Origin: Clostridia bacterium
GTDB lineage: Bacteria > Bacillota > DSM-16504 > Desulfitibacterales > Desulfitibacteraceae
NCBI GenBank assembly: GCA_018333845.1
Contig: JAGXSK010000389.1
Span: forward strand, 1-29,929
Length of the DNA stretch: 29,929 bases
Direction: 5' to 3'
The position numbers were made by a program, and so were the translations under genes. The notes under the pieces are model-generated. The model searched no databases and was not told where the DNA came from. It saw only the letters and a list, made by a program, of their open reading frames with translations. Below, one piece after another: positions 1 through 9,583 of the stretch (its first letter is position 1; each line of letters opens with the position of its first letter).

Positions 1-755
1 CCTACACATGCACCAACTGGATCAACATTTTCATTATTTGAGTGAACTGATATTTTTGATCTTGAGCCAGCTTCTCTTGCAATTGACTTTATCTCCACAA
101 TACCATCATGAATTTCAGGAACCTCAAGTTCAAAGAGTCTTTTTAGAAGGCCCGGATGGGTTCTTGACAACAAAATCTGGGGTCCTTTAGGTGTATTTTT
201 CACTTCTAAAACATAGGCTTTAATTCTTTCATTTTGAACGTAGTTTTCACTAGGTATTTGCTCCGATGAAGCAAGGATGGCTTCAGTCCTACCCAGGTCA
301 ATAAATATATTTCCTGCTTCAATCCTTTGAATTTTACCAGTTACTATATCATTTTCTTTGTTTAAATACTCTTCATAGATTATTCCACGTTCAGCTTCTC
401 TAATTCTTTGAACTACTACCTGTTTGGCTGTCTGGGCTGCAATTCTTCCGAAATTCCTTGGCGTAACTTCAAATTCTATTATATCACCTATTTGATATAT
501 TGGATTTATCTTGTGAGCAGCCTTCAAAGAAATCTGAGAGTTTTCATCTGTTACTTCCTTAACCACTTCTTTGCGTGAAAATACTATAAACTCCCCCGAT
601 GACCTGTCTATATGCACCCTCGCATTCTGGGAAGATCCAAAGTTCTTTTTATAGGCTGACAGCAATGCTTGTTCAATTGCTTCAAATAGGATGTCTGATG
701 AAACACCCTTTTCCTTTTCTATATCATGAATGGCTTCTATAAATTCAATATTCAT
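1..755 (-). CDS. nusA: Transcription termination/antitermination factor NusA (partial, N-terminal 251 codons)
   Basis: NusA binds RNA polymerase and nascent RNA and modulates pausing, termination and antitermination. The reading frame runs open from an ATG at 755 to the window edge; the 3' part lies outside. The protein begins MNIEFIEAIHDIEKEKG, the usual NusA N-terminal domain. It continues through an S1 domain (around residues 130-200, with VTGKIQRIE and FIDLGRTEAIL) into the first KH domain. The last visible residues, VDPVGACVG, are the highly conserved KH1 signature, which fixes the identity. A GGAGGG ribosome-binding site precedes the ATG. The gene starts 13 bp after rimP, the standard rimP-nusA pairing, and is probably transcribed from the promoter upstream of rimP. 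Confidence 0.97.
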   Translation of the reverse strand, partial: MNIEFIEAIHDIEKEKGVSSDILFEAIEQALLSAYKKNFGSSQNARVHIDRSSGEFIVFSRKEVVKEVTDENSQISLKAAHKINPIYQIGDIIEFEVTPRNFGRIAAQTAKQVVVQRIREAERGIIYEEYLNKENDIVTGKIQRIEAGNIFIDLGRTEAILASSEQIPSENYVQNERIKAYVLEVKNTPKGPQILLSRTHPGLLKRLFELEVPEIHDGIVEIKSIAREAGSRSKISVHSNNENVDPVGACV

Positions 756-768
756 TTCAACCCTCCTC

Positions 769-1227
769 TTAAAAGTCTACTGTCAAATTTGCGGAGGCTA
801 TTTTGTCCAATGAAATGTTAATGTCCCTTTCATTTACAGTAAGAGTAACAATGCCTTCCTTAAATTCTTTCAACTGTCCAACAAATATTTTTTGACCATT
901 AATGGCATCAAACGTTTTAACCATAATTTTACTACCCAAAAATCTCAGATAATCCTTTTCTTTTTTTAGCGGCCTTTCAATACCCGGTGAGCTAATTTCT
1001 AAAATATAACTTGTTTTAATTGGTTCACTTTCATCTAATAGCTGACCAACTTCTCTGCTTATTAGTTCACAATCATCTAGAGTAATTCCCTCTGGCTTAT
1101 CAATGAATACTCGCAAATACCACTCTTTGCCTTCTTTTACATACTGTACATCCACCAGGTCAAAGTTATTTCCCTGGATTACAGGCATGATTAAATCTTC
1201 AACTTTATTTGCAACATTTTGCGACAT
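769..1227 (-). CDS. rimP: Ribosome maturation factor RimP
   Basis: RimP helps mature the 30S ribosomal subunit in the cytoplasm. The 152-residue product has the family's usual length and its two-part layout: an N-terminal alpha/beta domain (about residues 1-85, with FDLVDVQYVKEG and the segment LDDCELISREVG) and a C-terminal SH3-like barrel (about 90-152). The motif LEISSPGIERPL near residue 80 is diagnostic. The ATG at 1227 is preceded by a GGGGG-type ribosome-binding site. The gene starts a new transcription unit: a terminator-like hairpin and a sigma-A-type promoter lie between it and polC. nusA follows after 13 bp, so the two are almost certainly co-transcribed. Confidence 0.97.
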   Translation of the reverse strand: MSQNVANKVEDLIMPVIQGNNFDLVDVQYVKEGKEWYLRVFIDKPEGITLDDCELISREVGQLLDESEPIKTSYILEISSPGIERPLKKEKDYLRFLGSKIMVKTFDAINGQKIFVGQLKEFKEGIVTLTVNERDINISLDKIASANLTVDF

Positions 1228-1262
1228 AACCTACCCCCTTAACTCTACCTTAATATTTTAAC

Positions 1263-1292
1263 ATATTATGTATAAACATATACTTAGTACAA
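1263..1292 (-). promoter_or_regulatory. Candidate sigma-A promoter for rimP-nusA
   Basis: On the minus strand a -35-like TTGTAC (1292-1287) is separated by 18 bp from a -10-like TAATAT (1268-1263), about 35 bp upstream of the rimP start. It lies just downstream of the polC hairpin, which makes a fresh promoter plausible. Read by eye only. Confidence 0.5.
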
Positions 1293-1300
1293 CTTTAAAT

Positions 1301-1331
1301 AAAATGAGAGTGGGCCAGGACCCACTCATTT
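1301..1331 (-). terminator. Rho-independent terminator after polC
   Basis: A perfect 7-bp stem, GAGTGGG/CCCACTC (1308-1314 with 1321-1327), has a 6-nt loop. With a one-base bulge it extends by a further CAT/ATG. On the minus strand it is followed by CATTTTATTT. It lies in the 169-bp gap between polC and rimP, and separates the long upstream operon from the rimP-nusA operon. The U-tract is moderate, so read-through is possible. Confidence 0.6.
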
Positions 1332-1396
1332 GCTAAGCTTCTGTAATATTGATCATTCCATAAAGCAGTATATCATATCCTAACAAGCTAATCAAG

Positions 1397-4300
1397 CTAA
1401 AACAAGGTTAATTGGTTTTTTTCTGGTAATCCTTTTAAAATTCCATTTTCTTTTAATACTTGAACAACATTTTTCGTTAACTTTGTTTTGTTCTGCAGGT
1501 CCTCAATTGAAGTTATTTCTCCCTTTTCTCTAGTTTCTATAATTTTTTTTGCTGCAATTTCTCCAAGTCCTTGCAATGAAATAAAGGGACATAAAAGTTG
1601 ACCATTTGCTATCTTAAATTTAAACGAATCAGATTCCCATAAATCTATCATTCTTGGCTTAATACCTCTTAAATACATTTCCAGGGCCACTTCTAGAATG
1701 TTATACAGCCCTTTTTCCTTTGCAGTTGCATTATTTCCTAAAACTTCAATCTCCTGCATTTTGGACATAACCTTATTTTCCCCTTGACATATTAATTCTG
1801 CATCAAAGTCACCCCCACGTACGGAAAAAAAGGCAGCATAAAAGGCTTCAGGATACTTTACTTTAAAATATGCAATTCTAAAGGCCATTGTTACATAAGC
1901 CACTGCATGGGCCTTGGGAAACATATATTTTATCTTTTCACAGGAATCTATATACCAATCTGGCACTCCATGCGTGTACATCAATTCTCTATATTCCTGT
2001 TTCAGTCCCTTTCCCTTGCGAACATCTTCCATTATCTTAAAAGCCTCAAGTGATGGCAGGCCTTTTTCAATTAAATAAACCATAACGTCATCTCTGCAAG
2101 CAATAGTTTCATTTAAAGTAGCAATCTTGTTTTTAATAAGTTCTTGAGCATTATTTAACCATACATCTGTTCCATGGGACAGCCCACTAATTCGAACTAA
2201 CTCTGCAAAGGTTCCTGGTTTGGTTTCTTCAAGCATTCCTCTGACAAATTTGGTGCCAAACTCTGGTATGCCTATGGTTCCAATTGCAGTGTTTAGCAGT
2301 TTTTCCTCTCTAAGTTTTAATGGCCATACTCCAGAAAATATACCCATGGTTTCTTTATCATTTAAGGGTATCTTTTTTGCATCAACCCCTGTAAAGTCTT
2401 CCAGCAGCTTAATCAGAGTAGGATCATCATGCCCTAATATATCAAGTTTGACCAGACAATCATGAATAGAGTGATAATCAAAGTGTGTGGTAATTGTGCT
2501 TGTTTTTGTATCATCAGCTGGTCTTTGTATTGGCGTAAAAGTGTGTATATCCTTATCATGAGGTACAATCATTAAGCCTCCAGGATGCTGCCCAGTAGTT
2601 CTTTTAACACCTGTGCAATTTTTTATTAACCTGTCCATCTCTGCTGTTCTGCATTTTATACCATTTTCTTCAACATATTTTTTCACAAAACCAAAGGCAG
2701 TTTTTTCTGCAACTGTTGCAATGGTACCTGCCCTGAATACCTTATCAGAACCGAAAAGCTCCTCAGTATATTTATGAGCATTGGGCTGATACTCCCCTGA
2801 AAAGTTTAAATCAATATCTGGAACCTTATCTCCCTTAAAACCCATAAACACTTCAAAGGGGATTTGATGTCCATCTGTTCTCAGGGTGTTATTGCAGTTT
2901 GGGCAGGCTTTTTGTGGCAAATCTGCTCCACATCCTACTGATCCATCTGTAATAAACTCATTATATTTACAGTTATCACAAATATAATGAGGAGCTAATG
3001 GATTTACTTCAGTAATGCCTGTTAATGTAGCTACAAGGGATGAACCTACTGAACCCCTTGAACCAACCAAAAAACCATCGTCATTGGACTTTTTTACAAG
3101 CTTATGAGAAATTAAATATAGTACTGAGTATCCATTTGAAATTATTGAAGCCAATTCTTTATTTATGCGCTCAGTAACGATTCCTGGTAATGGATCGCCA
3201 TATAATTCTTTTGCCGTCCTCCAGGTCATATCTTTAATTTCTTTTTCTGCTCCAGTAATTTTTGGCGGGAAAAAACCTGTAGGTATGGGGGACAATTCCT
3301 CTATCATATCAGAAATAATATGAGGATTATCAATAACTACAACTTGAGCATCCTGCTCTCCAAGGTAAGAAAACTCATCAAGCATTTCTTGAGTTGTTCT
3401 AAAATATAGAGGGGCCTGATTATCATCTTTATAACCCTGGCCTGCCATAAGAATTCTTCTAAAAATCTCGTCATGATTATCTAAAAAATGAACATCGCCA
3501 GTAGCCACCACAGGTTTATTTAAGTTTTTTCCTAATTGGAGAATAGTTTTATTCATATCTACAAGGTCATTTTCAGTCTTTATTGCTCCATTTTCAACTA
3601 GAAAGTGGTTATTTGCCCTGGGCTGAATCTCAAGAAAATCATAAAAGGAAGCTATACTTATTAACTCTTCAGTTTTTGCTCCCTTAATATAGGCCTGAAT
3701 TAACTCACCTGCTTCACATGCTGTTCCTAGAAGCAGCCCCTCTCTATATTCTTGGAGAATACCTTGGGGAATCAATGGCCGCCGGTAAAAGTATTCTAAA
3801 TGAGATAACGAAACCAACCGATAAAGATTTTCCAGACCCTGCCTGTTTTTTGCCAGAACAATAATATGGTATCTGGAGGAGCTTTTAACATCTTGATTTT
3901 TTATTAAGTATCCCTCAAGGCCATAAATGATTTTTACCCCATGTTTTTTACCTGCGGCAAAGGCATTTGGAAAGGCCTGAACTACACCATGGTCTGTAAT
4001 GGCTATTGCTTTATGTCCCCACATGGCTGCTCTTTCAATACATGTTTCTACGTCAACCAGACCGTCCATTGAGCTGAACTTTGTGTGTAAATGGAGTTCA
4101 ATTCTTTTCTTGTTTGCACAGTCCATCCTTGTTTGTTTGGGAGATTTTTCAATATATTTTGCGATTATTACCTGCTCACCAGAATACCTGTCGAATTGCA
4201 AATCACCAACAACCCTAACGGTCATTCCACTTTTCATTGGAGAATTGAGTTTCATATCATCACGTTCAAATACCTTTATCGTTATAGAATCTGTTTTATC

Positions 4301-5080
4301 AGAAACATTAAAAGAAATCATGGTATTACCATTTTTTAGTTTAATTGTTTCCACAGAAAAAATTTCACCTGAAACTGCAACTTTTTTTTGGGGTTCATTT
4401 CCTAAATGGTCTATGGTTGTTTCTATAAAGTTTTTTAAAGGTTTTCCAAATATAACATTGGATCTTACAGTATTGTTTTCTTTATTATCAACCTTCTCTT
4501 CAGTTAGGTTAGTTTTTTTACTAGCAGTATGAATTCTTTGAATATATTGTTCTAGAAGATCATCATCATAAGGCTCATGTTTTTCTTTCATAACAACCTT
4601 TACATTTAAGTCCAGATAAAAATTAGTTTTCATACACTCACGAATTAATTTTTCATAGTTACCCCTGGACAAAATATTAACTCCCATTTTACTAGGGAGT
4701 TGGATATAGAAAACGGCATCCTTAAATTCCAAAGTTGCATTCATTAGCCAGATTTTAATCTCTGGAAAGAACCAGCATAAATTTCCTCTAATCAAACCCA
4801 ACTCTTTATTATTCATGATTTGAAGATCAAAGTTAGCTAGATTATAATAGGGAACAATATTAACTTTCTTTAAAAATTCACTACAATCCTTCAAAGCAAT
4901 TGTCAGGGCTTCAAGGTATGAATAATCAAGTAAGCTGTTAATTTCTAGATGAATAGTCCAAGAGCATTCCCTGTTGCTTACCTCTACAGTACGAATTTTG
5001 CAGATTTTTAAAAGATCTTCAATGATTTGGATTTTATCATGCTCGCTCATACCTCTATCAAATTGATGCAAGGTAGACAT
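1397..5080 (-). CDS. polC: DNA polymerase III alpha subunit, PolC type, lacking the exonuclease domain
   Basis: PolC is the Gram-positive replicative polymerase. Visible parts: N-terminal region (1-220), OB fold (about 230-310), PHP domain (from 327), zinc ribbon (Cys701, 704, 726, 729), palm with catalytic Asp755 and Asp757 in PDIDLNF and Asp880 in KLDILGHDD, and the C-terminal tail ending NQLTLF, a close match to the PolC end. The length is 1227 residues against about 1430 in B. subtilis. The difference is the DnaQ-like 3'-5' exonuclease normally inserted in the PHP domain. Here GLEGYLI (387-393) runs straight into RYHIIVLAKN (403-412), with no DxE or HNAxFD motif. PHP ligands on both sides (His330, His332, Asp339, His364, Glu389, His405, Cys455, Asp529, His531) are kept, so this is a clean domain absence, not a frameshift. 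The ATG follows a GGAGG site, 15 bp after the glycosyltransferase gene. Confidence 0.97.
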   Translation of the reverse strand: MSTLHQFDRGMSEHDKIQIIEDLLKICKIRTVEVSNRECSWTIHLEINSLLDYSYLEALTIALKDCSEFLKKVNIVPYYNLANFDLQIMNNKELGLIRGNLCWFFPEIKIWLMNATLEFKDAVFYIQLPSKMGVNILSRGNYEKLIRECMKTNFYLDLNVKVVMKEKHEPYDDDLLEQYIQRIHTASKKTNLTEEKVDNKENNTVRSNVIFGKPLKNFIETTIDHLGNEPQKKVAVSGEIFSVETIKLKNGNTMISFNVSDKTDSITIKVFERDDMKLNSPMKSGMTVRVVGDLQFDRYSGEQVIIAKYIEKSPKQTRMDCANKKRIELHLHTKFSSMDGLVDVETCIERAAMWGHKAIAITDHGVVQAFPNAFAAGKKHGVKIIYGLEGYLIKNQDVKSSSRYHIIVLAKNRQGLENLYRLVSLSHLEYFYRRPLIPQGILQEYREGLLLGTACEAGELIQAYIKGAKTEELISIASFYDFLEIQPRANNHFLVENGAIKTENDLVDMNKTILQLGKNLNKPVVATGDVHFLDNHDEIFRRILMAGQGYKDDNQAPLYFRTTQEMLDEFSYLGEQDAQVVVIDNPHIISDMIEELSPIPTGFFPPKITGAEKEIKDMTWRTAKELYGDPLPGIVTERINKELASIISNGYSVLYLISHKLVKKSNDDGFLVGSRGSVGSSLVATLTGITEVNPLAPHYICDNCKYNEFITDGSVGCGADLPQKACPNCNNTLRTDGHQIPFEVFMGFKGDKVPDIDLNFSGEYQPNAHKYTEELFGSDKVFRAGTIATVAEKTAFGFVKKYVEENGIKCRTAEMDRLIKNCTGVKRTTGQHPGGLMIVPHDKDIHTFTPIQRPADDTKTSTITTHFDYHSIHDCLVKLDILGHDDPTLIKLLEDFTGVDAKKIPLNDKETMGIFSGVWPLKLREEKLLNTAIGTIGIPEFGTKFVRGMLEETKPGTFAELVRISGLSHGTDVWLNNAQELIKNKIATLNETIACRDDVMVYLIEKGLPSLEAFKIMEDVRKGKGLKQEYRELMYTHGVPDWYIDSCEKIKYMFPKAHAVAYVTMAFRIAYFKVKYPEAFYAAFFSVRGGDFDAELICQGENKVMSKMQEIEVLGNNATAKEKGLYNILEVALEMYLRGIKPRMIDLWESDSFKFKIANGQLLCPFISLQGLGEIAAKKIIETREKGEITSIEDLQNKTKLTKNVVQVLKENGILKGLPEKNQLTLF

Positions 5081-5095
5081 TATACTCCTCCATAA

Positions 5096-5746
5096 TCAAT
5101 CTTTGGTTCCAGTTTTTATATTAGTTGAAACAAATTTAGCTATATCCCAATACATTTTCATGCGAGCTACAAAACCCTTTATTAAACCCAGTTTTTCCTC
5201 TTTCATGACATGGGTCAAACCCTCTAATATTACTTCCTTGACAGGTAGATGGTTATCCTTTGCATATTTTGTTAGCGCCACTTCAACACCAAATCTAGTT
5301 GCATCTAGATTGGATATTCGGGAAAACAGTTCTTTTCGAACTACTCTTTGTCCGGATAAAAAGGGAGCTACAAATTGAGCCAAGTCTGTAGCAATTCGTC
5401 CATGTTCAAAGACCCCTACAGTCATCATATAACCTTCCTCAATAACTGGCCGGATAAGCTTAATTATATGCTCTTCCTTTAAACCTATTAGATCGGCATC
5501 TAAGAAGAGGATATTTGGGTATGAAGCTAGTTTAACACCTTCCATCATAGCGCCACCCTTGCCAAGATTATCTTTTAACTTTATAACTTTAACCCCATAA
5601 GAGCCTGCTATTTCCGCTGTCCTATCGATAGAACCATCATCCACTATTATAATCTCATCTAGCATCTTAATGCCAACTAGAACTTTTAAAACATTACCTA
5701 TATTGTTTTCTTCATTGTAGGCTGGAATTACAACAGTAACTTTCAA
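5096..5746 (-). CDS. Family 2 glycosyltransferase (GT-A fold), substrate unknown
   Basis: This 216-residue protein is a single GT-A domain. It has the opening strand VTVVIPAYNEENNIG, the nucleotide-binding VDDGS (35-39), the loop NLGKGGAMMEG, and the metal-binding DAD (83-85) in FLDADLIGL. There is no clear membrane anchor; the C-terminus is basic and amphipathic (KGFVARMKMYWDIAKF), which could sit on the membrane surface. The family transfers sugars from nucleotide-sugars to lipids, phosphoglycerate or wall polymers; the sequence does not show which. The start is TTG at 5746, with AAGGGGG about 8 nt upstream. It is wedged between proS and polC with short gaps (25 and 15 bp), so it is operonic. 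Similarity to glucosyl-3-phosphoglycerate synthase is possible but not demonstrable here. Confidence 0.85.
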   Translation of the reverse strand: MKVTVVIPAYNEENNIGNVLKVLVGIKMLDEIIIVDDGSIDRTAEIAGSYGVKVIKLKDNLGKGGAMMEGVKLASYPNILFLDADLIGLKEEHIIKLIRPVIEEGYMMTVGVFEHGRIATDLAQFVAPFLSGQRVVRKELFSRISNLDATRFGVEVALTKYAKDNHLPVKEVILEGLTHVMKEEKLGLIKGFVARMKMYWDIAKFVSTNIKTGTKD

Positions 5747-5771
5747 TTTCTAGCCCCCTTGTAGTTTTACA

Positions 5772-7493
5772 CTAAAGACTACCTATGTGAGTTTGCACAA
5801 GATTTTTTACTACTTCAAACACATTTTCAACTTGTACTGAATTTTTGTCTTCCTTGTTTTTGCGCATAACTAAATCTACTGTTCCTTCGGTAGTAGTTTT
5901 ATTACCAACAATTATCTGCAAAGGATACCCAATTAAGTCAGCATCCTTGAATTTTATACCTGCCCTTTCATCCCTATCATCCATAATAACTTCTATACCA
6001 CTACTTTTAAGGCCTTGATATATATCTTCGGCTATCTTAATCTGCTGTTCATCTTTACTTGAAACAGGAATAACCACAGCATGAAAGGGTGCTATTGTCA
6101 TGGGCCAGATGATTCCATCCTGGTCATGGTTTTGTTCTATGGCAGCTGCCATGGTTCTACCCACACCTATTCCATAGCAACCCATGACTATAAAATTATT
6201 ATTCCCCTTTTCGTCAGCATAAACTGCTTTTAAGGCCTCACTATACTTGGTACCTAATTGAAAAACCTGACCAACTTCTATTCCCCTGGCTTTTTTCAGG
6301 GTTCCAGCACTACATGGACACTTTTCCCCTTCTTCTATAACCCTAACATCTCCCTCAATATCAATTCTAAAATCTCTTCCAGGATTTACATTAATCAAAT
6401 GATAATCTGTTTTATTTGCACCAACAATTATATTTGATAAATTATTTATTTCAGAATCTGCTACTATTTTTACCTTCTTTGGCATATTAACTGGGCCAAC
6501 ATATCCCATGGGAATTCCTATTTCCTCTTGAATTACAGCTTCATTAGCTATTTCAAGATTTACGCAATCTAAAAGGTTTTTTACCTTAATTTCATTTACC
6601 GTCCTATCACCTCTAACAAGAACACAAACAAGCTCTTCATCAGCCTTGTAGAGCATTGTTTTTATTGTTCTCGTCTTTAAAACATCTAAATACTCAGCTA
6701 GTTTATCCATTGTTTTTGCTCCTGGTGTGTATACTTTTTCCATGGTCTTAAGCTCTTCTTTTGGCAACACCTCTGGATAGGCTTCAGCCTTTTCCACATT
6801 AGCTGCATATTCACAATTTGGGCAGTACACTATCTCGGCCTCACCATTTTGAGCTAATACCATAAATTCATGAGACGTTTTTCCTCCAATGGCACCTGAG
6901 TCTGCTTCAACGGCTCTGAATTCTAACCCACACCTTTTGAAGATATTTACATAGGCGTTATACATTTTTTTATAACTAATTTTCATTCCTTCAACATCTT
7001 TGTCAAAGGAATAAAGATCCTTCATAATAAATTCCCTGCCACGCATTAAACCAAATCTGGGTCTACGCTCATCTCTATATTTATTTTGGATTTGATATAA
7101 TAGCAAAGGCAGCTGTTTATAGGAACTGACTTCCTTTCTGACTATATCTGTGAGCACTTCCTCATGTGTAGGACCCAGGCAAAAGTCACGCTGGTGCCTG
7201 TCCTTTAATCTAAACAATTCATCACCATATACATTCCACCTGCCAGTTTCCAGCCACAGTTCTGCAGGATGAATACTGGGCAATCCTAATTCCAATCCTC
7301 CGGCCTTATTCATTTCGTCTCTGATAATGTCCATGATTTTCTGCATAACACGCCAACCAATGGGCAGATAGCTATAAATTCCTGAGGCAACCTTTTTAAT
7401 AAACCCAGCCCTTAATAAAAGCTTGTGAGAAACAATTTCTGCCTCAGCTGGTACTTCTCTTAAGGTATTTACAAGCATATTAGATACCCTCAC
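5772..7493 (-). CDS. proS: Prolyl-tRNA synthetase, bacterial type with editing insertion
   Basis: Class II aminoacyl-tRNA synthetase that charges tRNA(Pro). Recognisable parts are the N-terminal [18 protein letters not shown], class II motif 2 ([16 protein letters not shown]), an inserted editing (INS/YbaK-like) domain of roughly residues 225-385, motif 3 ([17 protein letters not shown]), and a C-terminal anticodon-binding domain (about 465-573). I place the start at the GTG at 7493: it gives the usual family N-terminus and lies 8 nt after a GAAGG site. A GTG three codons earlier (7502) would overlap ispG by 8 bp and sits too close to the AGGAG. With the chosen start the gene begins 1 bp after the ispG stop, suggesting translational coupling. 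The length, 573 residues, is normal. Confidence 0.96.
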   Translation of the reverse strand: MRVSNMLVNTLREVPAEAEIVSHKLLLRAGFIKKVASGIYSYLPIGWRVMQKIMDIIRDEMNKAGGLELGLPSIHPAELWLETGRWNVYGDELFRLKDRHQRDFCLGPTHEEVLTDIVRKEVSSYKQLPLLLYQIQNKYRDERRPRFGLMRGREFIMKDLYSFDKDVEGMKISYKKMYNAYVNIFKRCGLEFRAVEADSGAIGGKTSHEFMVLAQNGEAEIVYCPNCEYAANVEKAEAYPEVLPKEELKTMEKVYTPGAKTMDKLAEYLDVLKTRTIKTMLYKADEELVCVLVRGDRTVNEIKVKNLLDCVNLEIANEAVIQEEIGIPMGYVGPVNMPKKVKIVADSEINNLSNIIVGANKTDYHLINVNPGRDFRIDIEGDVRVIEEGEKCPCSAGTLKKARGIEVGQVFQLGTKYSEALKAVYADEKGNNNFIVMGCYGIGVGRTMAAAIEQNHDQDGIIWPMTIAPFHAVVIPVSSKDEQQIKIAEDIYQGLKSSGIEVIMDDRDERAGIKFKDADLIGYPLQIIVGNKTTTEGTVDLVMRKNKEDKNSVQVENVFEVVKNLVQTHIGSL

Positions 7494-7494
7494 T

Positions 7495-8556
7495 TCAATC
7501 ACCTTCTCCTAGCATTCTTATAATTTCTTCTTCTAAAAGGTCCACAAGTTTTTCCTGTGGAGCATTTGCTATTATTTTCCCTTTTCGAAAAATCAATCCC
7601 TTTTCATTTCCCCCAGCTATTCCAACATCACAATGTTTTGCCTCTCCAGGGCCATTTACTGGACAACCCATTACTGCAACTTTAATAGGCTTGTCTACCC
7701 ATGCTAGCCTTCTTTCTACTTCTTCAGCCATGTCAATAAGGTTTATCTGACATCTGCCACATGTAGGACATGATATTAATTCTAATCCCCTTTTTCTTAG
7801 ACCTAAAGCACTTAAAATTTCATATCCTACAAAAACTTCAGTTTCAGGCGGACCTGTTAAAGATACTCTAATAGTATCGCCTATCCCTTCTGACAATAGA
7901 ATTCCAAGACCTACAGCAGATTTGACTGTACCCCTTAATACAGTGCCAGCCTCTGTAACTCCTAGATGTAGAGGATAGTCTACTTCACTTGCCAATAATC
8001 TGTAGCCCTCTACCATTAACTTAACGTCTGAAGATTTGACCGAAATTTTAATTAGATCATAATCCAGGTTTTCTAAAATTCTAACATGCCTTAAAGCACT
8101 TTCCACTAGAGCTGCAGCTGTTGGCTTTCCGTATTTTTCTAAAATATCTTTCTCAAGAGATCCTGAATTCACGCCAACTCTAATGGGAATACTTCTTTTT
8201 CTGGCTTGAGAGACAACCTTTTTTATAGCATCAACACTGCCTATGTTTCCTGGATTTAAACGTAGTCCATCTGCACCACTTTCCATTGATTGTAGAGCTA
8301 GCCTATAGTCAAAATGAATATCGGCAATTAAAGGAATGGTAATTCTAGGCTTGATCTCCTTAATGGCAAGGGCTGCTTCATGATTAATTACAGCCACCCT
8401 CACTACCTCACAACCAGAAACACTTAAAGAGTTGATCTGCTTGATAGTAGAACTTATATCTCTGGTATCTGTATTAGTCATAGACTGAACTACTATTGGA
8501 TTGTTCCCACCTATAGACACATTTCCAACTTTAATAACTTTACTTTTTCTTCTCAA
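7495..8556 (-). CDS. ispG: 4-hydroxy-3-methylbut-2-enyl diphosphate synthase (IspG/GcpE)
   Basis: IspG carries out the penultimate step of the MEP isoprenoid pathway, reducing MEcPP to HMBPP with a [4Fe-4S] cluster. The 353-residue protein has the bacterial two-domain form: a TIM barrel (start [22 protein letters not shown]) and a C-terminal ferredoxin-reductase-like domain. The latter has the cluster cysteines in SCPTCGRC and in [11 protein letters not shown]. The start is a TTG at 8556 with AAAGGA about 8 nt upstream; no better ATG is available without losing the conserved N-terminus. The rseP stop is 13 bp upstream and proS follows immediately. Together with dxr in the same operon it contributes isoprenoid precursors for UppS. 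Confidence 0.97.
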   Translation of the reverse strand: MRRKSKVIKVGNVSIGGNNPIVVQSMTNTDTRDISSTIKQINSLSVSGCEVVRVAVINHEAALAIKEIKPRITIPLIADIHFDYRLALQSMESGADGLRLNPGNIGSVDAIKKVVSQARKRSIPIRVGVNSGSLEKDILEKYGKPTAAALVESALRHVRILENLDYDLIKISVKSSDVKLMVEGYRLLASEVDYPLHLGVTEAGTVLRGTVKSAVGLGILLSEGIGDTIRVSLTGPPETEVFVGYEILSALGLRKRGLELISCPTCGRCQINLIDMAEEVERRLAWVDKPIKVAVMGCPVNGPGEAKHCDVGIAGGNEKGLIFRKGKIIANAPQEKLVDLLEEEIIRMLGEGD

Positions 8557-8569
8557 TTTTTTATTCCTT

Positions 8570-9583
8570 TCAATTAAAGATTCTTAGAATGTCTTTATAT
8601 GTAATAAGGATCATTAAAAGAATTAGCATTGCAAACCCTACTAGATGGACAAAGTTTTCCCTTTCAGGATTAATTGGTTTCCCTCTTACTCCTTCAATAG
8701 CAAGAAAAACAAGTCTGCTACCATCCAAGGCTGGTATTGGAAGCAAATTAATCAATCCAAGGTTTAAGCTCAACAAGGCAGCAAAATTAAAAACTGTTCC
8801 AATTCCATATTGTGCAACTTCACCTATCATTTGTACTATCCCAACTGGACCTGCAACTTCTGCAGGGGCTTGACCTGTAACTATATGAACTAAACTGGTG
8901 ACAATCAAAACTAAAATGGCAATAGCTCGTTCAGTTCCAAGTTTTAATCCAGTCCAAACAGGATAAGTTTTTAGGCTATCCCTTATTCCAATCATCCCTA
9001 GACCTGTTTCAGGATCTTTCTTTGGGACAACGTCTATTTGCAAAATAGTATTTTCACGCTGCACTGTAATAGTCAAGTTTTGTTCTGGATTTTTTTGTAT
9101 TATTTGCGTCAGCTCCAACCAGTTATTTACTGGTTGCCCATTGATAGCAGTCAGCTGATCCCCCTTTTTCAAGCCTGCTTGTTCTGCCGGAAAACCCTCT
9201 ATTGTATCACCAATAACATTTGAATTAGCAGGTACACCTATAAAGGAAAAAACTAGAACAAATAGTACTATGGCCAGCAAGAAATTCATAAGTGATCCGG
9301 CTATAATTACCATCATTCTCTGGAAAACACTTTTACTATTAAAGCCTCTCTCATCATCCTCTGTTCCAGGTTCCATCCCAGACATCTTGTTATATCCGCC
9401 AATGGGAAGTGCCCTTAAAGAGTAATCTGTTTCTCCATATTTAACACCAAAAATCTTGGGTCCCATCCCAATAGCAAACTCTTCTACTCTAATACCAGTT
9501 GCCTTTGCTACTATAAAGTGTCCCAATTCATGGACAAGAATTAGTACTCCAAATATAAGTATAGCTAATACAGCTGTATTCAT
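8570..9583 (-). CDS. rseP: Site-2 intramembrane metalloprotease RseP/RasP
   Basis: Membrane zinc protease of family M50 that cleaves transmembrane segments such as anti-sigma factors and signal-peptide remnants. The 337-residue protein starts with a membrane segment carrying the zinc motif HELGHF (18-23). It has further membrane segments near 92-115 and 220-238, a single PDZ domain (about 120-190), and a C-terminal membrane region with the second active-site motif NLLPIPALDG (279-288). The length is typical of Gram-positive RasP; only one PDZ domain is seen, as in that group. The ATG overlaps the dxr stop by one base (TAATG), which points to translational coupling. I cannot infer the substrate. 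Confidence 0.96.
   Translation of the reverse strand: MNTAVLAILIFGVLILVHELGHFIVAKATGIRVEEFAIGMGPKIFGVKYGETDYSLRALPIGGYNKMSGMEPGTEDDERGFNSKSVFQRMMVIIAGSLMNFLLAIVLFVLVFSFIGVPANSNVIGDTIEGFPAEQAGLKKGDQLTAINGQPVNNWLELTQIIQKNPEQNLTITVQRENTILQIDVVPKKDPETGLGMIGIRDSLKTYPVWTGLKLGTERAIAILVLIVTSLVHIVTGQAPAEVAGPVGIVQMIGEVAQYGIGTVFNFAALLSLNLGLINLLPIPALDGSRLVFLAIEGVRGKPINPERENFVHLVGFAMLILLMILITYKDILRIFN

Noticed and set aside
3872..3910. Frameshift or pseudogene as explanation of the short PolC
   Set aside because: The frame is uninterrupted, the flanking PHP motifs align on both sides, and the rest of the polymerase is intact to its conserved C-terminus.
3999..4532. Plus-strand open frame of 177 codons antisense to polC
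   Set aside because: It lies wholly inside polC, whose protein is conserved throughout. The translation is low-complexity Ser/Phe/Leu-rich, as expected for an antisense shadow, and no ribosome-binding site or family was recognised.
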